DNA of 6,263 nt, taken from positions 1-6,263 of the forward strand of contig JAWVZH010000161.1 in assembly GCA_033722295.1 (NCBI GenBank), in the 5' to 3' direction. The notes beneath the pieces were generated by a model. It worked only from the letters and a program-made list of their open reading frames with translations, made no database searches and was not told the origin of the DNA. Every line of letters begins with the position of its first letter. Within the stretch, counting starts at the first letter, position 1. Below, piece by piece: positions 1 through 6,263 of the stretch. Made by a program: the position numbers and the translations under genes. Source of the DNA: JAWVZH01 sp033722295. GTDB taxonomy: Bacteria > Bacteroidota > Bacteroidia > Chitinophagales > Saprospiraceae.

Positions 1-1851
1 CTGGTGTTCCAGAGCTGTTTTAATTTGAGTTTCATTCAGATCATCATCCTCATCGCTTTTCACCAGAACAACCTTTATTGCCACTGGTCGTTGATCCTTG
101 ATCTTATAAATAATGGTACTCAATTTTGTATTGATCTGTTTTTTATCATGAATTGGAATTACCAGAGCACTTAGGTTGGCAACAGGTTCTAACTTCAAAA
201 TAAACTCGAAATCTTCCTCCTCTATGACCTGCCGGATCTGGTCTTTTACCTCAGTACCGAATATGAGCTCATTATCAAAATTAGCAGCCGCCTCCTGCAA
301 TTCCTGAATAATATCCTCCATCTTCTCTTTCCCTTTTTCGGTAAACTCTTCTTTCGATTGCTCCGATTCACTTTGTTCAGGTGTCTCCAGGTATCCGAGT
401 AATAACATTCTCGATATCGGGATGGCCTTCAACATTTCTTTGGGCAGATCTTTTTTAGGCTCGCTTATGTCCACAGGAATGAGTACGGAAGGATTTAGAA
501 TATTCAAATTCAAATGAGGAGGATCATGAATTTCAAGTTTGATGTTCTTTTTGCGTAATCTAAAAAGATAATATGCCACTATAAGTAATACTATACCTAC
601 GCTAATCAGGATGGACGTACTTCGCATGAAAAGTATCAGGACGAGGCAGCTGAAGCCTCCTATTCCTGAAACATATTTGGCAGCTTTGAGACGAAATGTC
701 GGTATGTACCAGAAGGGTGGGTTTCTTCTGTACCGGAGTACGGAAAAACAAATACCAGCGTATATAATGAGGTGAAGGATAGAAGCCACTTCTGCGAAAA
801 CTTCCAGACGATCCCTCAATAAGATCAGAGCAACGGGCACGGCAACGAATATCAGGGCGATGTGTGGCGTTCCGAACCTGGAATTGATCCTGCTGGCAGT
901 ATCTGGTATGATGACGTCCTTGCTCAAAGCAAAGACACTCCGGGAGGCGCTTATGATCGACGCATTGGCACTGGATAAGGCTGCCAGAATAGCTGCGAAA
1001 ACAACGGCCAGGGCGCCCGGCCTACCCAATAACTTTCGAGCCGTTTCGATCGTGGCATTTTCTCCGAGCTCATTCAGTTCTTCGTACGGAACAGTCGCTA
1101 TACAGACCCACATCACAAAGACATAAAGTGTGGTCGCTATGAGCACACTGCCTATCAGCGAAAGGGGCAGGTTCTTACTTGGCTTTTTTATTTCAGCTCC
1201 TATATTCGCTATCTGCACGAAGCCGAGATAGGAGGTAAATATCAGGGCCGTAGTAGTGAAAACAGACAAGGGGCTTTTAGGAATGATCTCGGAATAGGCG
1301 GTTGGTTTATTCTCAACACCGAGAAAGTCGATCACGCCATATGAAAAGATAAGAACCAGGACAGTGGTCAGTGATATGACCATGATGTTCTGGAACCATC
1401 CCACTTTTCTTGTGCCCAATATGTTAATGATCAAAAGGATAAACGTAAAGATGAAAGAGAACAACTTCCTGCTAGTTGTCCATTCTATGTCCATTTCTGC
1501 CAGAAAGGATGTGGCATATTCCCCGAAGCTCAGAAGGTAGAAAGCAGAGGCGAATATTAAACCCATCCATTGCGAGATGCCTGCTACGGTCCCGAAGAAG
1601 GGACCAAATGCTCTTGAAACATAGAAGTAGCCACCTCCGCTTTGCGGCATGGCCGTGGCCAACTCAGCGGTGCACAGGGCTACCAGTAGAGCGACCACAC
1701 CACCGATCAAAAATGAGAATATGGCTCCAAATCCCGCATCTCCTCCAGCCAGTCCGGGAAAAACAAAGATCCCGGCGCCAAGCATGGCTCCAAGTCCTAT
1801 AGAAGTCGCCGCTGTCAGGCCTATGGTTCGTTTTAATTTATCCCCCTTCAA
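1..1851 (-). CDS. APC-superfamily amino acid permease with C-terminal USP-like domain (3' end outside window)
   Basis: Probable inner-membrane amino acid transporter; substrate not predictable. The minus-strand frame is open from the left edge to a stop at 1927-1929. Counting from the TTG at 1851, 617 residues are visible. The first ~430 form about 12 hydrophobic helices. Helix 1 carries GAMLGAGIF (21-29), the APC substrate-site loop. Helix 2 leads into CTAELATAMPQSGGGYFY, typical of the family. Helix 6 reads FTSYLGFVQIANIGAEIKKP (about 205-224), matching the APC consensus of that region. After a basic RLRKKN anchor comes a soluble part (about 438-617) with PSVLIPVD (454-461) and ALVIPIHD (562-569), strand patterns that resemble a universal stress protein fold; this domain call is an inference. 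No in-frame ATG lies upstream of helix 1. TTG 1851 is chosen because an exact TAnnTTTG box sits about 40 bases upstream; ATA 1878 or a lost ATG are alternatives. The C-terminus is missing from the window. Confidence 0.88.
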   Translation of the reverse strand, partial: MKGDKLKRTIGLTAATSIGLGAMLGAGIFVFPGLAGGDAGFGAIFSFLIGGVVALLVALCTAELATAMPQSGGGYFYVSRAFGPFFGTVAGISQWMGLIFASAFYLLSFGEYATSFLAEMDIEWTTSRKLFSFIFTFILLIINILGTRKVGWFQNIMVISLTTVLVLIFSYGVIDFLGVENKPTAYSEIIPKSPLSVFTTTALIFTSYLGFVQIANIGAEIKKPSKNLPLSLIGSVLIATTLYVFVMWVCIATVPYEELNELGENATIETARKLLGRPGALAVVFAAILAALSSANASIISASRSVFALSKDVIIPDTASRINSRFGTPHIALIFVAVPVALILLRDRLEVFAEVASILHLIIYAGICFSVLRYRRNPPFWYIPTFRLKAAKYVSGIGGFSCLVLILFMRSTSILISVGIVLLIVAYYLFRLRKKNIKLEIHDPPHLNLNILNPSVLIPVDISEPKKDLPKEMLKAIPISRMLLLGYLETPEQSESEQSKEEFTEKGKEKMEDIIQELQEAAANFDNELIFGTEVKDQIRQVIEEEDFEFILKLEPVANLSALVIPIHDKKQINTKLSTIIYKIKDQRPVAIKVVLVKSDEDDDLNETQIKTALEHQ

Positions 1852-1888
1852 CTCAAATGGGTTTTCATTCTTTACTATAGTGCTGACC

Positions 1889-1896
1889 CAAAAATA
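1889..1896 (-). promoter_or_regulatory. Possible Bacteroidota -7 promoter box for the permease
   Basis: Read on the minus strand this is TATTTTTG, an exact match to the Bacteroidota -7 consensus TAnnTTTG. Transcription would start near 1882 and give a leader of about 30 bases to the TTG at 1851. No TTG or TTTG is found at the expected 19-21 base distance upstream, so only half of the promoter is visible and the match could be chance in AT-rich DNA. Confidence 0.3.
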
Positions 1897-1975
1897 TCCG
1901 AATTCATCAAAAAGTAGATGTAATATCTAGACAATCCCGAATCCGATATGGATCTCATTCGCATTTTACAAGGAT

Positions 1976-2320
1976 GTGTGTCATTATGTGAAGGTCTTCA
2001 ATATATCAAGTCATTTTGGCTTGAAGGAACATCTGAGATATTGTTACCCAATCGGGGAGCCAAAGCTTTTTAACCATAAGACAAAAAAGGTCATAATTTA
2101 TGAAAGCGATATAGCCAACATGACGGAGGAGCAGTTCCTCTATTTCATAAAATATGGAACTTATAAAGGTAGGGAAGGAGGCAGACCTTTACTGCCACCG
2201 ATGCCCTGGCAGCATTACAAGAATTTTACCGATAATGATCTGAAGTCCATATTTGCATATCTGCGAAGTCTGGAACCTGTGGCGAACATCGTGCCAGCGC
2301 CTATTCAACCGGGAGGGTAG
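1976..2320 (+). pseudogene. C-terminal remnant of a c-type cytochrome
   Basis: The frame encodes 114 residues from a GTG. Residues 49-114 look like the end of a periplasmic c-type cytochrome of the kind annotated as diheme or monoheme electron carriers: MTEEQFLYFIKYGTYKG, GRPLLPPMPW (69-78, where Met76 fits an axial heme ligand), then a TDNDLKSIFAYLRSL helix and a Pro-rich end, NIVPAPIQP. The first ~45 residues do not look like this family. No CXXCH heme-attachment motif occurs in this frame, which reaches back to a TAG at 1928-1930, and the two other plus frames of 1931-2090 supply no plausible start of the protein. No signal peptide is seen. The simplest reading is a gene whose 5' half was deleted or has decayed. 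It is the only rightward coding sequence in the window and faces away from the permease. A short expressed protein cannot be excluded, but it could not bind covalent heme. Confidence 0.6.
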
Positions 2321-2487
2321 AGACAGGATTGTCCGAAGGGCTCGCAACTATCACCATTTTAGAAACCTTAAGCCTGGCTTTATTCCGCGTCTATTGATCG
2401 GTGATTTTCCTGTGACATATTATAATTTGAACTTATGGCACAGATCGGTCTATCTCTAGGCTTTTTTGGGGTCACAATTACCAAGTG

Positions 2488-3090
2488 TTAGTCCATTAAG
2501 CCTTTTAATTTCAAATTCGATGTCAACAGCCTGCCGGTTATCCATCCAATGATCGGTCCTCCACTCAGGAGAATGGCCAGGTTTGTGAAAAATCCAAACC
2601 ATCGGTTATGCCAGATCAAATCGGTAAATCGCATCCCATAGACCAGGAGGCCTATGAGAATCCAGGCCAGGAGGGAAGCGGTAATCCATTGGGATGTTGT
2701 AACTCCGTAGGACTTAAGGATTTTGGATTGCAGGTAGGCTGCTAAAAGTCCTCCAGCGATAATTCCCACCTGAAGATCTTCAATCAAACTCTCTATACCG
2801 ATAATTCCAAGTATGTCTGCAATTAGAAAAGGAATGCCGAGACCTACAACTGTGAACAAGATCCATCGGCCGCCTATATCGTTCAGTTTTCGTAGTACCA
2901 TCCATTGTGCAAGTCCAACACCTGCTCCTATGCCCGCACCAAGAAAGAATTGCAAATTGTGTATTCCCAAAGCGTCAAACGTCGAGGCGATGACCAGTAT
3001 GAATATAAAACCAAGAAGCCAACCTATAGAATTGTAAATCAACCACTTTCGAAAGGGGAAGGTGTTTTGTCGAATAGTAGCAATACTCAT
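2488..3090 (-). CDS. Six-helix integral membrane protein, function unknown
   Basis: Encodes 200 residues with about six hydrophobic segments, near 17-36, 46-65, 76-98, 106-121, 135-151 and 165-187. The motif GLAQWMVLRK (59-68), at the end of helix 2, is characteristic of a widespread group of uncharacterised small membrane proteins in which a G-x-x-QW-x-VLR unit recurs. Here the second half keeps only a degenerate copy, GGLLAAYLQSKIL (113-125), which suggests an internal duplication of a three-helix unit. No catalytic or metal-binding residues stand out. The short N-terminus (MSIATIRQNTFPFRKW) is positively charged, consistent with a cytoplasmic start. The ATG is preceded by AAGG only two bases away, a poor ribosome site. 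The 105-base gap to the CIA30 gene upstream contains inverted repeats, so it is probably transcribed separately. No function can be assigned. Confidence 0.8.
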   Translation of the reverse strand: MSIATIRQNTFPFRKWLIYNSIGWLLGFIFILVIASTFDALGIHNLQFFLGAGIGAGVGLAQWMVLRKLNDIGGRWILFTVVGLGIPFLIADILGIIGIESLIEDLQVGIIAGGLLAAYLQSKILKSYGVTTSQWITASLLAWILIGLLVYGMRFTDLIWHNRWFGFFTNLAILLSGGPIIGWITGRLLTSNLKLKGLMD

Positions 3091-3130
3091 GACCTTAAGT
3101 TTTAGTCAGAGGGGCTCAGAATGCGACATT

Positions 3131-3158
3131 GAGCACATTAAGCGAAGCTGCTCGTGCT
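3131..3158 (-). terminator. Possible stem-loop between the CIA30 and membrane protein genes
   Basis: AGCAC (3132-3136) pairs with GTGCT (3154-3158), and inside it AGC (3141-3143) pairs with GCT (3147-3149) across a GAA loop; GAGCA/TGCTC (3131-3135 with 3149-3153) is an alternative pairing. It lies 38 bases past the CIA30 stop codon in the direction of transcription. There is no T-run after it, so it is not a classical intrinsic terminator; an RNA structure in the leader of the downstream membrane protein gene is equally possible. Confidence 0.25.
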
Positions 3159-3159
3159 G

Positions 3160-3182
3160 AATAAATATACGGATTATTTATT
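3160..3182. repeat. 8-bp perfect AT-only inverted repeat
   Basis: AATAAATA (3160-3167) and TATTTATT (3175-3182) are perfect inverted copies separated by seven bases. The element starts 13 bases beyond the CIA30 stop codon and lies directly next to the GC-richer stem-loop at 3131-3158. It may help terminate CIA30 transcription or act as a binding site for a dimeric regulator of the membrane protein gene downstream. The stem is AT-only and so weak as RNA. Confidence 0.4.
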
Positions 3183-3195
3183 GAGGGAGCACTTA

Positions 3196-3726
3196 TTATT
3201 TAAGGGATATGTGATCGACAAGTAGATCAAACTGCTCGGGCTTTTTATTGCCAATCAGAATCCCGACCTCTTCTATATATTCATGATCGAAATTAGGGAG
3301 ATCCAGGTCGCGCCCGCGAAAAGTGGGATACATTTCCTCTAATTTTATCTCTATGTCCTCCCATTCGCCAGAGGTGTTGAAATAGGCAACATAGGAATGA
3401 CGATCAGTACGGGATCTTTTGATCCTGAACTGGTACTTTTTGCCATCCCCTTTGACCTTCAGGATGACCTTTGAATGTGCCTTTGTACTGATCTTATTAA
3501 AATAATAACGTACGGAGCAAAAGCCACCGTTATTTTCGAGCGATACACGGCCCTTAAAAAGGCCATACCCTTCTGGTGTGAGGGTCATTGTACTTGTGGA
3601 GATTCCACCCATGACATCGTCATTCACCTCTTGCCATTGAGAGATATCGGTATCCTTGTTGAAGTCGAAAATAACCTTAGCATAATGGATGGCTGAAATA
3701 AGAATGATGTATATGAGAAAGCTCAT
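3196..3726 (-). CDS. CIA30 family protein (complex I intermediate-associated protein 30-like)
   Basis: Encodes 176 residues with the CIA30 domain, a galactose-binding-like beta-sandwich named after the mitochondrial complex I assembly factor NDUFAF1. Family features are clear and in order: FDF (20-22), W31, NDDVMGGIS (35-43), FKGRVSLENNGGFCSVR (57-73), GDGKKYQFRIK (93-103) and YPTFRGR (132-138). The protein is single-domain and of usual bacterial length. Residues 2-13 are hydrophobic (MSFLIYIILISAI) and may be a signal peptide or membrane anchor, though the basic n-region is missing and no lipobox is seen. Two in-frame TAA codons just upstream fix ATG 3726 as the earliest start; no Shine-Dalgarno sequence is visible. 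In bacteria the function is unproven; complex I assembly should not be assumed from the name, and no NADH dehydrogenase genes are nearby. Confidence 0.9.
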   Translation of the reverse strand: MSFLIYIILISAIHYAKVIFDFNKDTDISQWQEVNDDVMGGISTSTMTLTPEGYGLFKGRVSLENNGGFCSVRYYFNKISTKAHSKVILKVKGDGKKYQFRIKRSRTDRHSYVAYFNTSGEWEDIEIKLEEMYPTFRGRDLDLPNFDHEYIEEVGILIGNKKPEQFDLLVDHISLK

Positions 3727-3811
3727 TTGAAAACTTTATTACTGATCTGCAATTACAATCGGATAAACCGGCTCAATACAATGATTCAAGATTGATAGCC
3801 TGGCAAGCTAA

Positions 3812-3871
3812 TGATCAAATAAATATTTACAAGACTTGTTCACAGATTGTTATATAAATTGATCAAATAAA
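3812..3871. repeat. Two direct copies of TGATCAAATAAA
   Basis: The 12-mer TGATCAAATAAA occurs at 3812-3823 and 3860-3871, with start points 48 bases apart, in the gap upstream of the CIA30 gene. A third copy of its first ten bases is at 4789-4798, directly before the start codon of the HEXXH membrane protein gene. The core TGATCA is a palindrome. On the minus strand the copies read TTTATTTGATCA, near but not equal to a TAnnTTTG promoter box. The copies could be regulator sites, but the AT-rich setting makes chance possible. Confidence 0.35.
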
Positions 3872-3987
3872 GGGACTGGTTAATGGGCTCTCCTGTGTTG
3901 TACTGATCTTGAGGTGTGGATCACATAGTTATATCTACGGAGTCGATTCGGTCATCCACAGGCTCCAGACCTTGCATGATTTTAAAT

Positions 3988-4788
3988 TCAGTATAGCTCT
4001 ATTCCTGGGGCAAGGATAAATTTAAAAACTAGAATCAAAACAAATAATGTTAGGACCAAGGGAGGAGAAGGTCTTCCAGCACTCGAATCACTTGACAGTT
4101 CAATGTGTTCAATGGTATCGGCATTCTGCCAGGGAAAGATGAAAACAAAACCGCTCATGACAGGATATATTATACTTATCAAGGCGACTGGGGGGAGATA
4201 TAAAATGGTCATGACAACGGATCCTAAAACCCATGGCAGAATGATCGTATGGAAGTTGAAGTTTTTCCTGGAGGGTCCATCATTCACCCACTCTCTTTTG
4301 TAGCTAAACTCCAAGAATGGCTTTGTCATTCTATAGGCTATGTAGAGCAATAAAGCTGCTCCTGTAACTGCGAATAAAATTTGATATACCAAGGGCAGAT
4401 TGACCAGGGCGTAAAACTTGCCGACATCTCCCATTTGGAAAATGGGGCCGGTCATAAGATATCCCAGGAAGTTATTAAAGCCCAGGACTGAGAGCCAGAT
4501 CAAAAAGAGGTGTAGAAGACCAGATCTCGATGATCGTAAGAAGGCCCGACCTGCAATAATTCCCTGTGTAAGACTGATCAGGGGTCCAGCGAGAGCGATG
4601 GCGCATAATTGTATTGTGGGTAATCCTTGTTTGGAAAAATGTTCTACATAGTTGTGATGTAGGACCGGGTCACTTCCAAAGTAAAGCCCGACGATCGCGT
4701 GAGCTCCCTCATGAACCATAGTCGTGATGAGAAAGGCGATCAGATAAAGGATCGTCGAGTTAAGAGCGATATATGCTTTTTCGTTCAT
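3988..4788 (-). CDS. Multi-spanning membrane protein with HEXXH motif, M50 site-2-protease-like
   Basis: Encodes 266 residues, with hydrophobic segments near 10-37, 58-80, 91-113, 128-152, 178-215 and 243-262. The first helix contains HEGAH (26-30), the HEXXH zinc-binding motif set within a membrane helix as in intramembrane metalloproteases of family M50. A later GPIFQMGD (114-121), following the third helix, could supply the third zinc ligand as Asp121, comparable to the Asp of the NPxPxxDG-type motif in M50 enzymes; this correspondence is an inference. No PDZ or CBS domain is present, so it is a minimal form. An in-frame TGA six bases before the ATG fixes the start. It stands alone, with no anti-sigma factor or other obvious substrate gene beside it. 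It could instead be a zinc-binding membrane protein without protease activity. Confidence 0.72.
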   Translation of the reverse strand: MNEKAYIALNSTILYLIAFLITTMVHEGAHAIVGLYFGSDPVLHHNYVEHFSKQGLPTIQLCAIALAGPLISLTQGIIAGRAFLRSSRSGLLHLFLIWLSVLGFNNFLGYLMTGPIFQMGDVGKFYALVNLPLVYQILFAVTGAALLLYIAYRMTKPFLEFSYKREWVNDGPSRKNFNFHTIILPWVLGSVVMTILYLPPVALISIIYPVMSGFVFIFPWQNADTIEHIELSSDSSAGRPSPPLVLTLFVLILVFKFILAPGIELY

Positions 4789-4836
4789 TGATCAAATAGA
4801 CTAGTTCTATACATTCATATAGATCAATCTGCAATT

Positions 4837-4861
4837 TGCATGAAACCTCCGACGACATGCA
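4837..4861. repeat. TGCATG/CATGCA inverted repeat
   Basis: TGCATG (4837-4842) and CATGCA (4856-4861) form a perfect six-base inverted pair around a 13-base loop in the gap between the synthase gene and the HEXXH membrane protein gene. It lies about 50 bases upstream of the latter's start, so it could be an operator or leader hairpin, or part of the 3' end of the synthase transcript. There is no T-run on either side. Confidence 0.25.
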
Positions 4862-4985
4862 GTAGGAAGTGATTTATCCATGTACATATTAGGAAGCGAG
4901 GACTAGCTTTCTCCTGTCCAATAAAAGGTCGATCGTGGAAGAAGGCTGTTCATTTTTGAGTTGTTTGGGAGCGCTATTATGTGAT

Positions 4986-6068
4986 CTACTGGTACCGATA
5001 GGCAACAGCATTTATATTCATCCCTGCTCCTACCGAAGCGAGAAGGATGAGATCACCTTCCTTAAGTTCGTGTTTTTCATCACTGGTACCTCTTCGGATC
5101 TGATCGAGTAATGTAGGAACGGTGGCCACTGAGCTATTGCCCAGTTTATGTATGCTCATGGGCATGATGCCTTCCGGAATTTCTCGTTCGCGGTAAAGGC
5201 GAAAGAGGCGCTTGACGATCTCCTGATCCATTTTTTCATTGGCCTGGTGAATGAGGATCTTCTTTACGTCATGAATATCTGCTCCAGCTTGATCAAGACA
5301 CGTCTTCATTGCCTGTGGTACTTTCGTCAGTGCAAACTCATAGATTTTACGGCCCAACATCTTGATGTACCGGATATTGGGATCCGCATCCCTGGTGTTT
5401 CCTTTTCCAAAATGGAGATAATACGCTTCGGTTTCGGCCCAGGTTCCAGAGACCATGCCTATAATTCCTTTTTCCTCGTTTCCTTCTTTTGCCTCCAGTA
5501 CGCAAGCTCCGGCACCATCGGCAAAGATCATGGAGTCGCGGTCATGGATATCCACTACCCTCGAAAGTGTTTCAGTCGCAATGACAAGGCATTTTTTGGC
5601 CATACCTGCTTTGATAAATGCAGCAGCCTGAATGACACCCTGCAGCCAACCCGGACAACCAAACACGACATCATATGCCACGCAGGCTGGATTTTTAATG
5701 CCCAGGTGGTGTTTTATGCGGGAGGCCAGGCTTGGTAATAGATCAGTCTGGATAGTGTTTGACTTCACATCTCCGAAATTATGTGCAACAATGAGCTGGT
5801 CGAGCGACTCTTTGTCTATTCCTGCATCCTCAATGGCCTGTTGTCCTACACGCACGCCCATATCTGAGGCAGTCATATCCTTGTCCGCATATCGCCGTTC
5901 CCTGATACCCGTGATCGCTTCGAATTTCTGCGCGATCTCATCGTGAGACTGGTCATAGGGTTGACCCTCCGCATCGAAGAATTTATTTTCTGCAAAATCC
6001 TGATTAGTGACAATATTTTCAGGAACAAAACTTCCCGTTCCCGTGATCAATATGTTGGTGAGTTTCAT
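4986..6068 (-). CDS. 3-oxoacyl-ACP synthase III (KAS III/FabH-like) family protein
   Basis: Thiolase-fold condensing enzyme of 360 residues, expected to join an acyl-CoA or acyl-ACP starter to malonyl-ACP in the cytoplasm. The KAS III triad is complete: Cys138 in VFGCPGWLQG, His274 in IHQAN, and Asn311 in KLGNSS. Also present are the N-terminal GTGSFVPENIVTN (10-22), TGIRERRYAD (53-62), MIFADGAGACVLE (180-192) and a C-terminal GAGMNINA (347-354) in place of the usual glycine-rich loop. It is about 40 residues longer than E. coli FabH (317), mainly through an insert around 29-48 and a longer region before the active-site Cys. AGGTGA lies six bases before the ATG, the best ribosome site in the window. 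The housekeeping fabH normally sits with plsX or rpmF; here it is alone, so a role in a specialised lipid or other secondary pathway is as likely as primary fatty acid initiation. Substrate is unknown. Confidence 0.92.
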   Translation of the reverse strand: MKLTNILITGTGSFVPENIVTNQDFAENKFFDAEGQPYDQSHDEIAQKFEAITGIRERRYADKDMTASDMGVRVGQQAIEDAGIDKESLDQLIVAHNFGDVKSNTIQTDLLPSLASRIKHHLGIKNPACVAYDVVFGCPGWLQGVIQAAAFIKAGMAKKCLVIATETLSRVVDIHDRDSMIFADGAGACVLEAKEGNEEKGIIGMVSGTWAETEAYYLHFGKGNTRDADPNIRYIKMLGRKIYEFALTKVPQAMKTCLDQAGADIHDVKKILIHQANEKMDQEIVKRLFRLYREREIPEGIMPMSIHKLGNSSVATVPTLLDQIRRGTSDEKHELKEGDLILLASVGAGMNINAVAYRYQ

Positions 6069-6074
6069 AATATT

Positions 6075-6080
6075 TCACCT
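6075..6080 (-). promoter_or_regulatory. Shine-Dalgarno sequence of the KAS III-like gene
   Basis: Read on the minus strand this is AGGTGA, preceded by AA, with a six-base spacer before the ATG at 6068. It supports that start codon and is unusual in this window, where the other genes lack a clear ribosome-binding site. Confidence 0.65.
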
Positions 6081-6143
6081 TTCTGATGATTCAAGAAAGC
6101 AGGAAGATAGAAAATTATCGTCAGGGAGGTGATTTGGCTGCAC

Positions 6144-6170
6144 AGTATCGTCAAAACACGAACTGATACT
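6144..6170. repeat. AGTATC/GATACT inverted repeat upstream of the synthase gene
   Basis: AGTATC (6144-6149) and GATACT (6165-6170) are perfect inverted copies separated by 15 bases, about 75-100 bases upstream of the synthase start codon. The position suits an operator for a dimeric repressor, but no promoter could be placed with confidence and a chance pairing is possible. Confidence 0.25.
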
Positions 6171-6230
6171 ATGCTCAGATAATGCGTACAATTTCAAGGT
6201 TGAACAGTCACACTAACCCTTTTTAATAAG

Positions 6231-6263
6231 TTAGCTGCCACCGAGAGGTGTGCCGAAGATCCC
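6231..6263 (-). CDS. Possible 3' end of an upstream minus-strand gene
   Basis: The last bases read on the minus strand as GIFGTPLGGS followed by TAA at 6231-6233. The small-residue-rich ending looks like a natural C-terminus, and the orientation fits the neighbouring genes. Only ten codons are visible, so neither the family nor the reality of the gene can be settled. A CTAAC/GTTAG inverted pair (6213-6217 with 6230-6234) overlaps and follows the stop. Confidence 0.3.
   Translation of the reverse strand, partial: GIFGTPLGGS

Noticed and set aside
860..1802. Several plus-strand reading frames
   Set aside because: They are antisense to the permease, whose helices and motifs are clear on the minus strand.
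2253..2459. A 68-codon plus-strand frame overlapping the cytochrome remnant
   Set aside because: It is out of frame with the cytochrome and shows no protein-like features.
2436..2470. A possible terminator after the cytochrome remnant (T-run at 2462-2467)
   Set aside because: Only a four-base AGAT/ATCT stem precedes the T-run, too weak to support a terminator.
3921..3977. An 18-codon minus-strand reading frame (MQGLEPVDDRIDSVDITM) just after the HEXXH gene
   Set aside because: Too short, no ribosome-binding site, and no recognisable family; random frames of this length are common.
5148..5738. A 196-codon plus-strand reading frame
   Set aside because: It lies entirely antisense to the well-supported KAS III-like gene and its translation resembles no protein family.
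6069..6230. A sigma-70-like TTGAAA and CATTAT pair upstream of the synthase gene
   Set aside because: The spacing is much too short and no matching TAnnTTTG box exists.

Overview
This window most likely comes from the chromosome of a member of the Bacteroidota. The evidence is protein style (an APC permease with a stress-protein-like tail, a CIA30 protein, a long KAS III-family synthase), mostly weak Shine-Dalgarno sequences, and one exact TAnnTTTG promoter box of the type used in this phylum. The assignment is an inference; no rRNA or marker gene is present.

Layout from left to right. Positions 1-1851 hold the 5' part of a large minus-strand amino acid permease gene that runs off the left edge. 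It has 12 predicted membrane helices followed by a cytoplasmic domain resembling the universal stress protein fold. Its 5' end lacks an in-frame ATG. Positions 1976-2320 (plus strand) hold the only rightward coding remnant: the C-terminal half of a c-type cytochrome that has lost its heme-binding N-terminus. Positions 2488-3090 (minus) encode a six-helix membrane protein of unknown function with a GLAQW motif. Positions 3196-3726 (minus) encode a CIA30-family protein with a hydrophobic N-terminus. Positions 3988-4788 (minus) encode a multi-spanning membrane protein with an HEXXH zinc motif, like M50 site-2 proteases. Positions 4986-6068 (minus) encode a 3-oxoacyl-ACP synthase III-family enzyme with an intact Cys-His-Asn triad. 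The last 33 bases may hold the 3' end of another minus-strand gene.

All intact genes lie on the minus strand, but gaps of 105 to 261 bases, several with inverted repeats, suggest independent transcription units rather than one operon. I see no shared pathway. No tRNA, rRNA, insertion sequence or CRISPR array was recognised. The gaps at 2321-2487 and 3727-3987 contain no supportable gene; the latter carries a short direct repeat.

I found no convincing new multi-gene system. The points most worth a second look are the permease/USP-like fusion with its unusual start, the decayed cytochrome beside it, and the HEXXH membrane protein.
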